NCBI GenBank assembly: GCA_017994425.1
Contig: JAGOKS010000005.1
Location: 1 to 54,806, forward strand
Length of the DNA: 54,806 nt
DNA from: Bacteroidales bacterium
GTDB lineage: Bacteria; Bacteroidota; Bacteroidia; Bacteroidales; WCHB1-69
Reading direction: 5' to 3'
Shown in pieces: positions 17,298-26,173 of this stretch. Positions within the stretch are counted from its first letter, which is position 1; each line of letters starts with the position of its first letter. The notes under the pieces were generated by a model. It did not search any database and had not been told where the DNA came from. It was given only the letters and a program-made list of their open reading frames with translations. A program made the translations under genes and the position numbers.

Positions 17298-18668
17298 TTA
17301 ATTGCGTATCCATTTCCATAAATCTTTGTAAGTGATTTTTTTGCCGTACATCAAAATCCCTGTGCGATAAATTTTGGCTGCAATCCATGATGAAGCTATG
17401 CATCCGATTATCATTAAACTGCATGAAAGAATGATTTCCCATGTTTGAACAGCTTCTATGCCAAAAGGTATGCGTATAAGCATGGCGATGGGTGAAGTAA
17501 ACGGAATAATTGAAAACCAAAAAGCAATTGCCCCATCAGGATTTTCAGCAATAAATTGAGCAACAATAAATGTGAGTATCAATGGCAGTGAAAGTGGCAG
17601 CATGAATTGTTGAGTGTCGGTGTCATTATCAACGGCCCCTGCTACTGCAGCATACAAAGAGGCATAGAAAAAATATCCGCTGATAAAGAAAAAGATAAAG
17701 AATAAAATTAAACGGGTGAAATTGATACTTATAAGTGATTTTATAAATTCGTTATCAACTCCATTGTCAACACTTTCTAAGCTTGTTTGTGTGTCAGAAG
17801 GAATATATGCGTAATAATCTTTAGGCATGTTTTCCGTAACTGTTATCTCTTGCACATTTGAAGTAAAAACCTCCGGAAAACTAATCCTAACAATTCCTAA
17901 AATTATTATCAAGGAGATAATCCACGTCATTATTTGAGTTAATCCTATCAATGCAACTCCGACAATTTTTCCTATCATTAATTGTATTGGTTTCACAGAA
18001 GATATAATGATTTCGACAATACGATTTGTTTTTTCTTCTAAAACATTTCGTATTACCATAGAGCAATACATAAAGATGAAAATATAAATCAGAATCCCGG
18101 AAATAATACCTATTGCCAATTGAATTTCTTTAATATGTGAAGCCTTATGCGATTCTATTCCGTCTTTATCAATGAATGTTTGCCCAAGCATGATTTTGTT
18201 TGTGTGACTTTCTATGTACAGATTCAATGAGTCTTGACTGATTTTAAATTCATGTAATAAAATTTCGTTTGATAAATTTTGCTTCATAGAAGCCAAGATA
18301 TTAGAAATAACGCCGGTTCCTAATGAAGAGGTTGTATACACCATGCCTCCAAGTGTGGTTTTATTACCAGGGATATATAATAAAACATCAATTTTTTTGT
18401 GAATTAAATCTGTTTTAAGTTCCTGAAGGGGTTTGTTTGTATACGTATAATGTATGGTTTTATCATTTGGACTGTTAAGCTTTGAAAATAAATTAGTTTC
18501 GTCTAATACGGTTATCGTAACTTCGTCTTTCCCATAATTAGCTAAAAGAGCAGGGGTAAGAATCAGAGCAGCCATTAATAAAGGTCCTAAAATCGTCATA
18601 ATGATGAATGATTTCTTTTTAACGGCTTCTAAGTATTCTCGTCTAATTATTATTAATATTTTATTCAT
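17298..18668 (-). CDS. ABC-2 type exporter permease (NatB-like)
   Basis: Membrane subunit of an ABC exporter. One N-terminal TM helix (about residues 20-42) is followed by a large extracytoplasmic domain (about 45-180) and about five clustered TM helices, the ABC2_membrane_3/NatB layout. The cytoplasmic coupling segment VLEEKTNRIVEIIISSVKP after the second TM helix is a hallmark of this group (EEK..R..E.L..S..). The ATPase gene ends 19 bases upstream, so the pair forms an ATPase-permease operon. NatAB of Bacillus exports sodium, but most Bacteroidota homologues have no known substrate. Confidence 0.83.
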   Translation of the reverse strand: MNKILIIIRREYLEAVKKKSFIIMTILGPLLMAALILTPALLANYGKDEVTITVLDETNLFSKLNSPNDKTIHYTYTNKPLQELKTDLIHKKIDVLLYIPGNKTTLGGMVYTTSSLGTGVISNILASMKQNLSNEILLHEFKISQDSLNLYIESHTNKIMLGQTFIDKDGIESHKASHIKEIQLAIGIISGILIYIFIFMYCSMVIRNVLEEKTNRIVEIIISSVKPIQLMIGKIVGVALIGLTQIMTWIISLIIILGIVRISFPEVFTSNVQEITVTENMPKDYYAYIPSDTQTSLESVDNGVDNEFIKSLISINFTRLILFFIFFFISGYFFYASLYAAVAGAVDNDTDTQQFMLPLSLPLILTFIVAQFIAENPDGAIAFWFSIIPFTSPIAMLIRIPFGIEAVQTWEIILSCSLMIIGCIASSWIAAKIYRTGILMYGKKITYKDLWKWIRN

Positions 18669-18687
18669 ATGTTTACAGAGAGCTCAC

Positions 18688-19614
18688 TTAATTATTAATC
18701 TCCTTTATTTTATTGACTTGTGAAATGAAAATTTCGTTCATACTGGGAAATATTTCTTGAAATCCCTGAACACTGACATGAGGAATTAAAGCACTTAATA
18801 ACTCGTTCGATGATTTGTTTTCGACTTTAATATATGCAGTATGAACGTCTTCCGATTTTGAAATAGATTGAATAGTAAAATCTTGCGGAAGTATGCCTCG
18901 TAAATCACTGTCATTTGACACATATTGTACTTGGAATAAATGTTCTTTAAATTGATTTTTAATGGCTTTTATGTCTCCGTCTAAAATTTTATCAGCTTTA
19001 TTTATCAAAACAATGTCGTCACATAACTCTTCTACGGAAGCCATATTATGAGTAGAGAAAATAATACTGGCTCCATTTTTCTGTAGTTCCAAAATTTCAT
19101 TTTTTAAGAGATTAACATTAATTGGATCGAATCCACTGAAAGGTTCATCAAAAATAAAAAATTTTGGTTCATGTATAACCGTTACTATGAATTGTAGCTT
19201 CTGTTGCATGCCTTTTGATAATTCTTCTACTTTACGGTTCCACCAAGAACCAATTTCAAATTTATCAAACCAGTAATGTAATTTTTTAATAGCATCATTC
19301 TTTGACATTCCCTTTAGACGAGCTAAATAAATGGCTTGATCGCCGACCCTCATTTTTCGGTATAATCCGCGCTCTTCCGGTAAGTATCCAATTTGTGCAA
19401 CATGTTTCTGTGAAAGTTTTTCTCCTAAAAAATAAATTTCACCCTCGTCCTGAGTAGTAATGTTATTTATTATTCGAATAAGAGTTGTTTTGCCTGCTCC
19501 ATTCGGACCAAGCAATCCAAGTATATGGTGTTCTTTTATAGCAATAGATACATTGTTTAAAGCCTTATAATTGCTGTATGATTTTGTAATATTATGTGTT
19601 TCAATGATATTCAT
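18688..19614 (-). CDS. ABC transporter ATP-binding protein (NatA-like)
   Basis: Cytoplasmic ATPase driving the adjacent NatB-like permease. The Walker A motif GPNGAGKTT (near residues 35-43), the ABC signature LSKGMQQK, Walker B FFIFDEP and the H-loop FSTHNM are all present. The C-terminal extension (about 215-308) after the nucleotide-binding domain is typical of DrrA/NatA-type exporter ATPases. It is first in the two-gene operon, with a promoter-like box 28 bases upstream. Confidence 0.88.
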   Translation of the reverse strand: MNIIETHNITKSYSNYKALNNVSIAIKEHHILGLLGPNGAGKTTLIRIINNITTQDEGEIYFLGEKLSQKHVAQIGYLPEERGLYRKMRVGDQAIYLARLKGMSKNDAIKKLHYWFDKFEIGSWWNRKVEELSKGMQQKLQFIVTVIHEPKFFIFDEPFSGFDPINVNLLKNEILELQKNGASIIFSTHNMASVEELCDDIVLINKADKILDGDIKAIKNQFKEHLFQVQYVSNDSDLRGILPQDFTIQSISKSEDVHTAYIKVENKSSNELLSALIPHVSVQGFQEIFPSMNEIFISQVNKIKEINN

Positions 19615-19641
19615 TGATTCCTAATTTTGAAAATTAAGTTA

Positions 19642-19649
19642 CAAATGTA
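19642..19649 (-). promoter_or_regulatory. Bacteroidota -7 promoter box (TACATTTG) for the NatAB-like operon
   Basis: Minus-strand TACATTTG (TAnnTTTG), 28 bases upstream of the ATPase start. Confidence 0.45.
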
Positions 19650-19759
19650 ATAAAATAATTTATATGATTTCACTTTTTTTAACGCTTTATTTAGATAGTA
19701 TAAAACGATAAAAAAGAATAATTTTTAATAAATGAACAGTAAGGAATGATTTTTTTTTG

Positions 19760-19767
19760 TACTTTTG
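19760..19767 (+). promoter_or_regulatory. Bacteroidota -7 promoter box (TACTTTTG) for tRNA-Pro
   Basis: TACTTTTG lies 15 bases before the first base of the tRNA, a spacing that would put transcription start a few bases ahead of the mature 5' end. Confidence 0.6.
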
Positions 19768-19781
19768 TAAACGAAAAAAAT

Positions 19782-19855
19782 CGGGGTGTGGCGCAGTTGG
19801 CTAGCGCACTTGCATGGGGTGCAAGGGGTCGAAAGTTCGAGTCTTTTCACCCCGA
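19782..19855 (+). tRNA. tRNA-Pro (anticodon GGG)
   Basis: A 74-base cloverleaf. The acceptor stem CGGGGTG pairs with CACCCCG with discriminator A. The D arm is GCGC/GCGC. The anticodon stem CTTGC/GCAAG encloses the loop ATGGGGT, giving anticodon GGG at 19816-19818. The T arm has the usual TTCGAGT loop. It closely resembles bacterial tRNA-Pro(GGG), including the C1 start typical of proline tRNAs. The 3' CCA is not encoded. A promoter box precedes it and a hairpin terminator follows. Frames reading through this region are not genes. Confidence 0.95.
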
Positions 19856-19862
19856 CTTTTTT

Positions 19863-19897
19863 AAAAAAAGAGGATCTATGTAAGACCCTCTTTTTTT
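19863..19897. terminator. Bidirectional terminator between tRNA-Pro and rplY
   Basis: The arms 19863-19877 and 19883-19897 form a 15-bp stem with one A-C mismatch and a 5-base loop. It has seven A on the left and seven T on the right, so it can stop both the plus-strand tRNA transcript and the minus-strand rplY transcript whose stop is at 19924. Confidence 0.8.
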
Positions 19898-19923
19898 GTA
19901 TCAAAATAAATGAATTCCTTGTC

Positions 19924-20517
19924 TTATTGTTGTTCTGTTGTTTCTTCTGTAGTTTCAGAGTCGACAATTTCTACGTTTCTGGAAGATAAAATAGTTACTA
20001 ATAATTTAGCCGGATTTTCAATAATTTGATAATTATCGGTGTTAATATCTTTAACTAAAATATTGTCTGATATTTGTAAATTGCTGATATTTACTTTTAT
20101 GTTTTCAGGAATGTTTTCTAATAAACCTTTTACTTTAACTTTTCTGGCTTTTTTTGATAATTTACCTCCATTCAATACTCCCGGTGATACTCCCTCAACT
20201 AATATGGGTATTTCGATTGTAATGGGTTTGCCCTCCGTATATTCTAGAAAATCTACATGGAGTAATTTTTCTGTAACAGGGTGAAATTGAAGTTCTTGAA
20301 TTATGGCATTGTGTTTTTTATCATTAATTGATAATTCAATATATTTTACTTCAGGAGAATAGATTACTTTTTCGATTGTTTTTTCTTCTACATACAAATG
20401 TTGTTGTTTACCACTACCGTACAATACAGCCGGAGTCAAACCTTCTTTACGTTTTGCTTTCGCATCTTTTTTCCCTACGTTCTCTCTTAAAGAACCGCTA
20501 ATAGATACTGATTTCAT
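19924..20517 (-). CDS. rplY: 50S ribosomal protein L25/general stress protein Ctc
   Basis: A 5S-rRNA-binding ribosomal protein. Length 197 and the two-domain layout match the long TL5/Ctc form: an N-terminal L25 beta-barrel (about 1-92) and a C-terminal TL5 domain (about 98-185). The acidic glutamate/threonine-rich tail (TTEETTEQQ) is common in this family. Recognisable motifs are the N-terminal KRKEGLTPAVLYG and LHVDFLEYTEGKPI. It is transcribed alone, with a promoter box upstream, and ends at the terminator shared with tRNA-Pro. In many bacteria it is followed by pth; that is not so here. Confidence 0.93.
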   Translation of the reverse strand: MKSVSISGSLRENVGKKDAKAKRKEGLTPAVLYGSGKQQHLYVEEKTIEKVIYSPEVKYIELSINDKKHNAIIQELQFHPVTEKLLHVDFLEYTEGKPITIEIPILVEGVSPGVLNGGKLSKKARKVKVKGLLENIPENIKVNISNLQISDNILVKDINTDNYQIIENPAKLLVTILSSRNVEIVDSETTEETTEQQ

Positions 20518-20565
20518 TTTTTATTAACTTTAAATAAATAATTTAGATTTAATTTTTTAAGATTG

Positions 20566-20573
20566 CAAAGATA
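20566..20573 (-). promoter_or_regulatory. Bacteroidota -7 promoter box (TATCTTTG) for rplY
   Basis: Minus-strand TATCTTTG followed by CA lies 48 bases upstream of the rplY start. Confidence 0.5.
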
Positions 20574-20613
20574 TAATTTTTTTAGTCTTCATTTAGGTTT
20601 TTAAAATAGAAAA

Positions 20614-21216
20614 TCATAAATTTATTTCATGTATAGTCTTATTAATAAATGTTAGAAATTCTTCTTTGCCTTTTACCCTTACAGCTGATGTAATAAAATA
20701 GGGAGGGAGTTCTTCCCATTGTTCAGATATTGTTTCTATAAAAGAATTTACATTTTTCATCGTTTTAATTTGGCTTTGTTTATCGGATTTAGTAAAAATG
20801 AGTAAAAAAGGAATTTCCATTTCCCCTAATTTTTCCAGGAATGAAATATCTAATTTCTGAGGAAGTAATCGGCTGTCTATCAAAACGCAGAGATAATAAA
20901 GGTTTTTACGATTCCGGATATAATCCATAATCATTTTATCCCATTCAATACGTAGTTCTTTTGATGTTCGGGAATAACCATATCCGGGTAAATCTACTAA
21001 GTACCATGTGTCGTTAATCAAAAAATGATTGATTAATTTTGTTTTCCCAGGTTTTGAAGAGGTTTTAGCTAATTGCTGTCGATTTGTAAGCATATTAATA
21101 AAAGATGATTTACCGACATTTGAGCGTCCAATAAATGCAAATTCAGGTAAATTAGTTTCAGGACATCCTATCCAATCAGGACTGCTTTTTACGAAAGAGG
21201 AGGTTTTTATAATCAT
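20614..21216 (-). CDS. engB: Ribosome biogenesis GTP-binding protein YsxC/EngB
   Basis: Essential GTPase for 50S subunit assembly. G motifs are in order: G1 GRSNVGKSS (about residues 30-38), G2 threonine in KPGKTK, G3 DLPGYGY, G4 TKSD and G5 SAVRVKG. Length 200 is typical. The N-terminus MIIKTSSFVKSS matches the family start, so its first 41 bases overlap the 3' end of the upstream N-acyltransferase gene, suggesting translational coupling. It is the last gene of the recG-dusB-glsA-glsB-engB cluster. Confidence 0.95.
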   Translation of the reverse strand: MIIKTSSFVKSSPDWIGCPETNLPEFAFIGRSNVGKSSFINMLTNRQQLAKTSSKPGKTKLINHFLINDTWYLVDLPGYGYSRTSKELRIEWDKMIMDYIRNRKNLYYLCVLIDSRLLPQKLDISFLEKLGEMEIPFLLIFTKSDKQSQIKTMKNVNSFIETISEQWEELPPYFITSAVRVKGKEEFLTFINKTIHEINL

Positions 21217-22144
21217 TCAAACTTTTATAAGATTTAGGATTTAGATGTCTGGCTTTTTTTTCTTCGTAGATATCGTCAATTTTTATTAATATTACGGTTT
21301 CTTCTGTGTCTCCAAATTCTTCATTATCAGAAGTGCCAAAGCATTGCATGGTAGATGCAACTTTCATGTAAATATTAACAAGGGGAGGAATTTTACAACC
21401 CAGTTTATCAACTTCGTGTACAAGCGATTTATAATCATCTTTAAAATTATCATAGGAAAATAATGCAGCTATACTGTTTACATCGTGATAGTATTTTTGA
21501 GGAGTATATGCTTCCATTAATAGTTCACCTTTTGAAAAATGTTTGTTTAGAAAGAACAGAATTAAATCCCTTGCAAAAGAATTATAACTTTTATACATGG
21601 TCATTTTTCCGTAAACATATTTTATCTCAGGGTGTTTATACATAATGGCTCCTAATCCGTCCCAAACATTATCCAAGGCAAACAAACCTTTACGTGAACG
21701 TGAAGCTTGGTATTGGGGTTGAACGAAAGAACGTCCAAGTTCCATGGAATACGGTAAATAATTTTGAATGAAATTATCAGAAAATTTAAAAAGTTTTGCA
21801 GTTGGACTATGAATACCGTTTTTGTCTATTTTAATGTTTTCCCCCAAAATGTAACGATAACTGCTTATAATTTCTTTTTCTTTTGGGTCCCAAACAATTA
21901 ATTGTTGAAATGGAGGATTGGAGATATCAAATTCATCCAAATCTATCGATTTTCCTGTACCACCTCCGGCATCTCTGAAAGCAAATTCTCGAAGTCTTCC
22001 TAACTCTAATAATGTATTCGGTGCATCAAAACAATTAATGGAATAAATAAGATTTCCCCCATAATTAGTTGCGCAAATCAACTTATCATCAGTAAGTTCC
22101 GATTTAATTAATCGTCGATGTATCCTTTTTAAAATCTTTTCCAC
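21176..22144 (-). CDS. glsB: GNAT-type N-acyltransferase, GlsB/OlsB-like (amino-acyl lipid synthesis)
   Basis: A member of the hemolysin/OlsB-like GNAT group. In Bacteroidota, GlsB N-acylates glycine with a 3-hydroxy fatty acid in the first step of glycine-lipid (and downstream serine-lipid) synthesis. Visible features are LRE.AFRDAGGGTG near residue 50, the LGRSFVQP strand and the acyl-binding centre around RKGLFALDNVWDGL. At 322 residues it fits the Bacteroidota form. A PlsC-type O-acyltransferase gene lies 37 bases upstream, the arrangement expected for a GlsB-GlsA pair. Its start is 37 bases after that gene and its end overlaps engB by 41 bases. The lipid product is inferred from family and context. 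Confidence 0.8.
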   Translation of the reverse strand: MEKILKRIHRRLIKSELTDDKLICATNYGGNLIYSINCFDAPNTLLELGRLREFAFRDAGGGTGKSIDLDEFDISNPPFQQLIVWDPKEKEIISSYRYILGENIKIDKNGIHSPTAKLFKFSDNFIQNYLPYSMELGRSFVQPQYQASRSRKGLFALDNVWDGLGAIMYKHPEIKYVYGKMTMYKSYNSFARDLILFFLNKHFSKGELLMEAYTPQKYYHDVNSIAALFSYDNFKDDYKSLVHEVDKLGCKIPPLVNIYMKVASTMQCFGTSDNEEFGDTEETVILIKIDDIYEEKKARHLNPKSYKSLNDYKNLLFRKKQS

Positions 22145-22181
22145 TATAGAAATAAATTATTTTACAATATTATAAAAAATA

Positions 22182-23024
22182 TCAATATAAATTCTGTTTT
22201 AAATTATAAACTATTTTTTTTATTTCATTGGCATGTTCATAATCACTTTTATCTTTGCTAAGTGATTTATATGATATGGGTTCTCCAATAACAATATTAA
22301 AATGCTTGTTTCTGTGTTTAAATAACTCATCAACTAAATATATCATTTCGATATTCGTTTTAATTCCTAATCTTTTTCTAATGTTTGACAGATTGTAAAA
22401 AAAATTGGAATTTTTTCCCTCAAAATAAAAAGGAATAATGTCTCTTTGATATAATTTGGCTTTACTTACAAATGTTTTTTTCCAAGGTAAATCTACAATT
22501 TCTCCTTTTATTCTTCTGGAACACAGTCCAGCAGGGAAAAATAATATTATATTTTCTTTTTGAAAAGCTTTTTCCATACTACGCGCTAATTCGGTAGTAT
22601 TTGTGCCGGTCGTATTAATTGGAATAAACATCTCTCGAAGATTAGGAATATTCATCAATAAGTCATTGCTCGTTAGTAATATGTCATTTCTGTATTTATG
22701 TAACAAACTGGTAATAATCAATCCATCGAATCCTCCGAGTGGATGATTACCAACTATAATGTAACTCCCGTTTTTAGGTATATATTCCTCATTAAATGCA
22801 GTATACGTAATATTGAAATAAGAGATAGCCATATTTACGAAATCTATATTTTTCAATTCTTTATGGTTTAATATATTCTCATTCAACTCTTCTTCATGAA
22901 TGATATGTCGAAGATAATTTATAAAAAAAGTTGGTAAAAGATTATGTAATTTTTTATTTTTTTCATAGATTACACGACTAACATCTATAGATAGTGTCTC
23001 AATTCTTTTCTCATCTGTTTCCAT
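22182..23024 (-). CDS. glsA: PlsC-like O-acyltransferase, GlsA/OlsA-like
   Basis: A 280-residue 1-acylglycerol-3-phosphate acyltransferase-type protein, the expected O-acyltransferase that adds the second acyl chain to the GlsB product. The acyltransferase block I reads NHPLGGFDG with H94 and D100. That is HX5D, one residue longer than the canonical HX4D, which seems to be a feature of this lipid-acyltransferase branch. The block III equivalent is FPAGLCSRR. No strong TM helix is evident, so it is probably a peripheral inner-membrane protein. It overlaps the end of dusB by 14 bases and precedes glsB. A conventional phosphatidic acid role is possible but less likely given the neighbour. Confidence 0.77.
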   Translation of the reverse strand: METDEKRIETLSIDVSRVIYEKNKKLHNLLPTFFINYLRHIIHEEELNENILNHKELKNIDFVNMAISYFNITYTAFNEEYIPKNGSYIIVGNHPLGGFDGLIITSLLHKYRNDILLTSNDLLMNIPNLREMFIPINTTGTNTTELARSMEKAFQKENIILFFPAGLCSRRIKGEIVDLPWKKTFVSKAKLYQRDIIPFYFEGKNSNFFYNLSNIRKRLGIKTNIEMIYLVDELFKHRNKHFNIVIGEPISYKSLSKDKSDYEHANEIKKIVYNLKQNLY

Positions 23025-23994
23025 ATTTTATCTTAATTTCATTAAATAAATCCAGTACTTCTATAACATTATTCAAGCTCATTAGTTTAATGCGAAATGT
23101 CTTAAAATCATTAATTTCTTTAAAATATGCTTTATAATGTTTTCTCATTTCTATTAATCCGGTATATTCTCCTTTATTTTCTATCGAAAACAAAAAATGT
23201 TTTTTACACACATCAACGCGTTCTGAGATGCTTGGGTCAGTATAATCGTTCAGATTATCAAGTGATTTACGGCAAGCTTTAAATATCCAGGGATTTCCAA
23301 TGCTGGCTCTTCCTATCATAATTCCATCAATGTGATATTTGTTTTTCATGGCTATAGCATTATCCGCAGAAATAATATCTCCATTGCCAATGATAGGTAT
23401 TTGAATCTTAGGGTTAGCTTTTACTTTGCCAATTATTGACCAATCCGCTTCTCCTTTAAACATTTGAACTTTTGTTCTTCCGTGAATACTAATTGCTTGA
23501 ACACCTATGTCTTGCAGCATTTCGCTTAACTCTACAATGATTTTGTTTTCATCATTATAGCCAATTCTGGTTTTAACAGTTACAGGAAGTTTTACTGATT
23601 TAACAATATCTTTAGTGATTTCAATTAACAATGGTATGTTTTGTAACATTCCTGATCCTGAACCTTTCCCAGCTACTTTTTTTGCAGGACATCCCCAATT
23701 TATATCAATGAAATCAGGTTGATATGTTTCAACAATTTTAGCAGCAGTACACATATTCTCTTTATTATTTCCAAAAATCTGTATGCCAAATGGACGTTCC
23801 TTCTCTGAAAATAACATTTTTCGTTTGGTCTTTTCAACATTTCGAATAAGTGCATCGGATGCTACAAACTCGCTAATGGTTATGTCGGCACCTAATTCTT
23901 TACATATACTGCGAAAAGAAAAATCACTAATATCATCCATAGGAGCTAATAATAGTTTGGTATTATCAAAAAGAATGTTTCCTACTTTAAGCAT
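23011..23994 (-). CDS. dusB: tRNA-dihydrouridine synthase (DusB type)
   Basis: FMN-dependent reductase that forms dihydrouridine in tRNA D-loops. The N-terminal TIM-barrel strand APMDDISDFSFR carries the FMN contact. The catalytic cysteine is in DINWGCPAKKVAGKGSGSG, followed by VTVKTRIGY, ISIHGRTKVQMF and NGDIISADNA, all DusB/Nifr3 hallmarks. Length 327 is normal. recG ends 3 bases upstream and the PlsC-like gene overlaps downstream by 14 bases. Confidence 0.92.
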   Translation of the reverse strand: MLKVGNILFDNTKLLLAPMDDISDFSFRSICKELGADITISEFVASDALIRNVEKTKRKMLFSEKERPFGIQIFGNNKENMCTAAKIVETYQPDFIDINWGCPAKKVAGKGSGSGMLQNIPLLIEITKDIVKSVKLPVTVKTRIGYNDENKIIVELSEMLQDIGVQAISIHGRTKVQMFKGEADWSIIGKVKANPKIQIPIIGNGDIISADNAIAMKNKYHIDGIMIGRASIGNPWIFKACRKSLDNLNDYTDPSISERVDVCKKHFLFSIENKGEYTGLIEMRKHYKAYFKEINDFKTFRIKLMSLNNVIEVLDLFNEIKIKYGNR

Positions 23995-23997
23995 ACG

Positions 23998-26109
23998 TTA
24001 ACTTATTTGATAATATTTAGTAGCCTGTTTATATAAATAATTAAGATGTAGTTTTAATTCATGATGCTCGCTTCTTTCTAGCTGGGGATCTCTTTTTAGT
24101 AGTTCATTTGCTAATGTTCTACAATACGAAATTAATTTTTCGTCTTTCAAAATATCAATTAGCTTGAATTCAAACATGCCACTTTGTTTTGTTCCGGCCA
24201 TATCACCGGGACCTCGCAGTTTTAAATCAAAGTTTGCGATTTCAAATCCATCATTAGTAGATAGCATAGCTTGTATGCGTTTTTTGCTTTCATTACTTAG
24301 TTTATTCCCGGTTAATAAGATACAATATGACTGTTCTCCACCTCTTCCAACACGGCCTCTTAACTGATGAAGTTGAGATAAACCGAATCTTTCTGCATTT
24401 TCAATAAGCATTACGCTTGCGTTAGGAATGTCAACTCCAACTTCAATAACAGTTGTTGATAATAAAATATTAGTTTTTCCTTCGGCAAAATCTTTCATAG
24501 TTTCTTCTTTTTGTTCTCCCGGCATTTTCCCATGTAAATAATTTACTTTATAATGGGGTAGGGGGAAATCTATCAAAAAAGATTCGTATCCTTCTAATAA
24601 ATTTCTTAAATCCAATGCTTCAGATTCTTGTATAAGAGGGAAAATGACAAAAATTTGCCTTCCCATTTGAATTTGGTTTCGTAGAAATATCATTAATTTA
24701 TCACGATTATGTTGACTATAATGGTAAGTAGCAATAGGTTTCCTTCCTTTAGGCAATTCATCAATAACCGATAAATCCAAATCTCCGTATACGGTCATTG
24801 CTAACGTTCGTGGAATGGGTGTTGCTGTCATTACCAAAATATGGGGAGGATTATCATTCTTTTTCCATAATTTAGCACGTTGTTCTACACCAAATCGATG
24901 TTGTTCATCGATTATAACTAATCCTAATTTGCTGAAAATTACATTATTTTCAATTAATGCATGAGTCCCTATTAAAATGGAAATTTTACCTTCTTCTAAT
25001 TCCTTTAATATCGTTTTACGTTTAGTTGGTTTTGTTCTTCCCGTTAATAATTCAATTTTAATATCAATTTGTTTTAAAAGTTTTGAAATACTTTCAAAAT
25101 GTTGATTGGCGAGAATCTCTGTAGGAGCCATCAAACAACATTGGTAAGCGTTGTCAATAGCAATCAACATAATAAGTAATGACGTAATTGTTTTACCACT
25201 CCCTACATCTCCTTGTAATAAACGATTCATTTGTTTTCCGGAAATAAAATCGGAACGAATTTCTTTAATAACCTTTTTTTGAGCATTTGTCAATTCGAAA
25301 GGTAGATAGTTATAATAAAAATCATTGAAATATTTTCCTATTTTTGACAAAAGAAATCCCTTATTTTTTGAAGAACGAATTAATTTGTTTTGTATTAAAT
25401 GTAATTGTACGAAAAACATTTCTTCAAATTTTAGTCGGTGTTGGGCATGTTTTAATAATTCTTGATTTTGAGGGAAGTGAATATTTAAAAGTGCTGATTT
25501 TCTGTCAATAAATTTTAAATTTGAAGGGATATAGATAGGTAAATTCTCTTCTATTTTATCCATATAACTGCTAAAAAGTTGAAATACTAGTTTGCTAATT
25601 CCTTTACTATCCAATCCATTTCTTTTCATTTTTTCAGTGGAGCTGTAGAATGGTTGAAAGGGAATAGGGATAGGTTGTGTTTCTTCGTAAGTGTTTATTT
25701 CGGTTATTTCGGGATGAGTCATGTTTAAGGTATTTCCAAATAAGCTAGCTTTACCGAAAACTATATACTCTTTATTTTTAATAATATTTTTTTCTATATA
25801 GTGAATGCTATTAAACCAAACAAGATCTATATAACCGGTACTATCTTGTAAGGTAGCAACTAAACGTTTACTTCTTTTTTCTCCTATAATTTTAATATCA
25901 CAGACAGTTCCTTTGAGTTGAATATAAGAATGAATATTATTTTGTATCTCATTTATTTTGTATAATTTAGATTTATCGATATATTTATAAGGAAAATACA
26001 TCAATAAATCGAAAAACGTTAGAATGGATGCTTCTTTATTAAGTATTTCGGCACGTTTAACGCCTACACCTTTTAAATAGGTAATATCTGTTTGAAATAT
26101 TTGGTTCAT
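23998..26109 (-). CDS. recG: ATP-dependent DNA helicase RecG
   Basis: Branch-migrating helicase that remodels stalled forks and Holliday junctions. An N-terminal wedge/OB domain (about residues 55-160) is followed by helicase domains with Walker A QGDVGSGKT, the DEQH box (VIIDEQHRFGVEQR), MTATPIPRT, and motif VI QLRGRVGRG. About 703 residues is normal. The frame could begin at 26118 (MQKM), but the ATG at 26109 starts the family-like MNQIFQTDITYLKGVG and gives better spacing from the hairpin at 26126-26154. It lies immediately downstream of the gldN terminator with no visible promoter, so it may depend on read-through. It leads the cluster recG-dusB-glsA-glsB-engB. Confidence 0.93.
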   Translation of the reverse strand: MNQIFQTDITYLKGVGVKRAEILNKEASILTFFDLLMYFPYKYIDKSKLYKINEIQNNIHSYIQLKGTVCDIKIIGEKRSKRLVATLQDSTGYIDLVWFNSIHYIEKNIIKNKEYIVFGKASLFGNTLNMTHPEITEINTYEETQPIPIPFQPFYSSTEKMKRNGLDSKGISKLVFQLFSSYMDKIEENLPIYIPSNLKFIDRKSALLNIHFPQNQELLKHAQHRLKFEEMFFVQLHLIQNKLIRSSKNKGFLLSKIGKYFNDFYYNYLPFELTNAQKKVIKEIRSDFISGKQMNRLLQGDVGSGKTITSLLIMLIAIDNAYQCCLMAPTEILANQHFESISKLLKQIDIKIELLTGRTKPTKRKTILKELEEGKISILIGTHALIENNVIFSKLGLVIIDEQHRFGVEQRAKLWKKNDNPPHILVMTATPIPRTLAMTVYGDLDLSVIDELPKGRKPIATYHYSQHNRDKLMIFLRNQIQMGRQIFVIFPLIQESEALDLRNLLEGYESFLIDFPLPHYKVNYLHGKMPGEQKEETMKDFAEGKTNILLSTTVIEVGVDIPNASVMLIENAERFGLSQLHQLRGRVGRGGEQSYCILLTGNKLSNESKKRIQAMLSTNDGFEIANFDLKLRGPGDMAGTKQSGMFEFKLIDILKDEKLISYCRTLANELLKRDPQLERSEHHELKLHLNYLYKQATKYYQIS

Positions 26110-26125
26110 TTTCTGCATTTATAAA

Positions 26126-26154
26126 AAAAGGCTACACTGTATAGGTAGCCTTTT
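26126..26154 (-). terminator. Rho-independent terminator after gldN
   Basis: Inverted repeat with 10-bp arms (26126-26135 and 26145-26154) and a 9-base loop. On the minus strand the stem continues into seven T. It follows the gldN stop by about 20 bases and ends only about 16 bases before the recG start. Confidence 0.78.
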
Positions 26155-26173
26155 AATCTATATACTTATTATT

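Noticed and set aside
19725..19989. Open frames through the tRNA-Pro region on both strands
   Set aside because: They translate the tRNA and its terminator; the cloverleaf explains the region.
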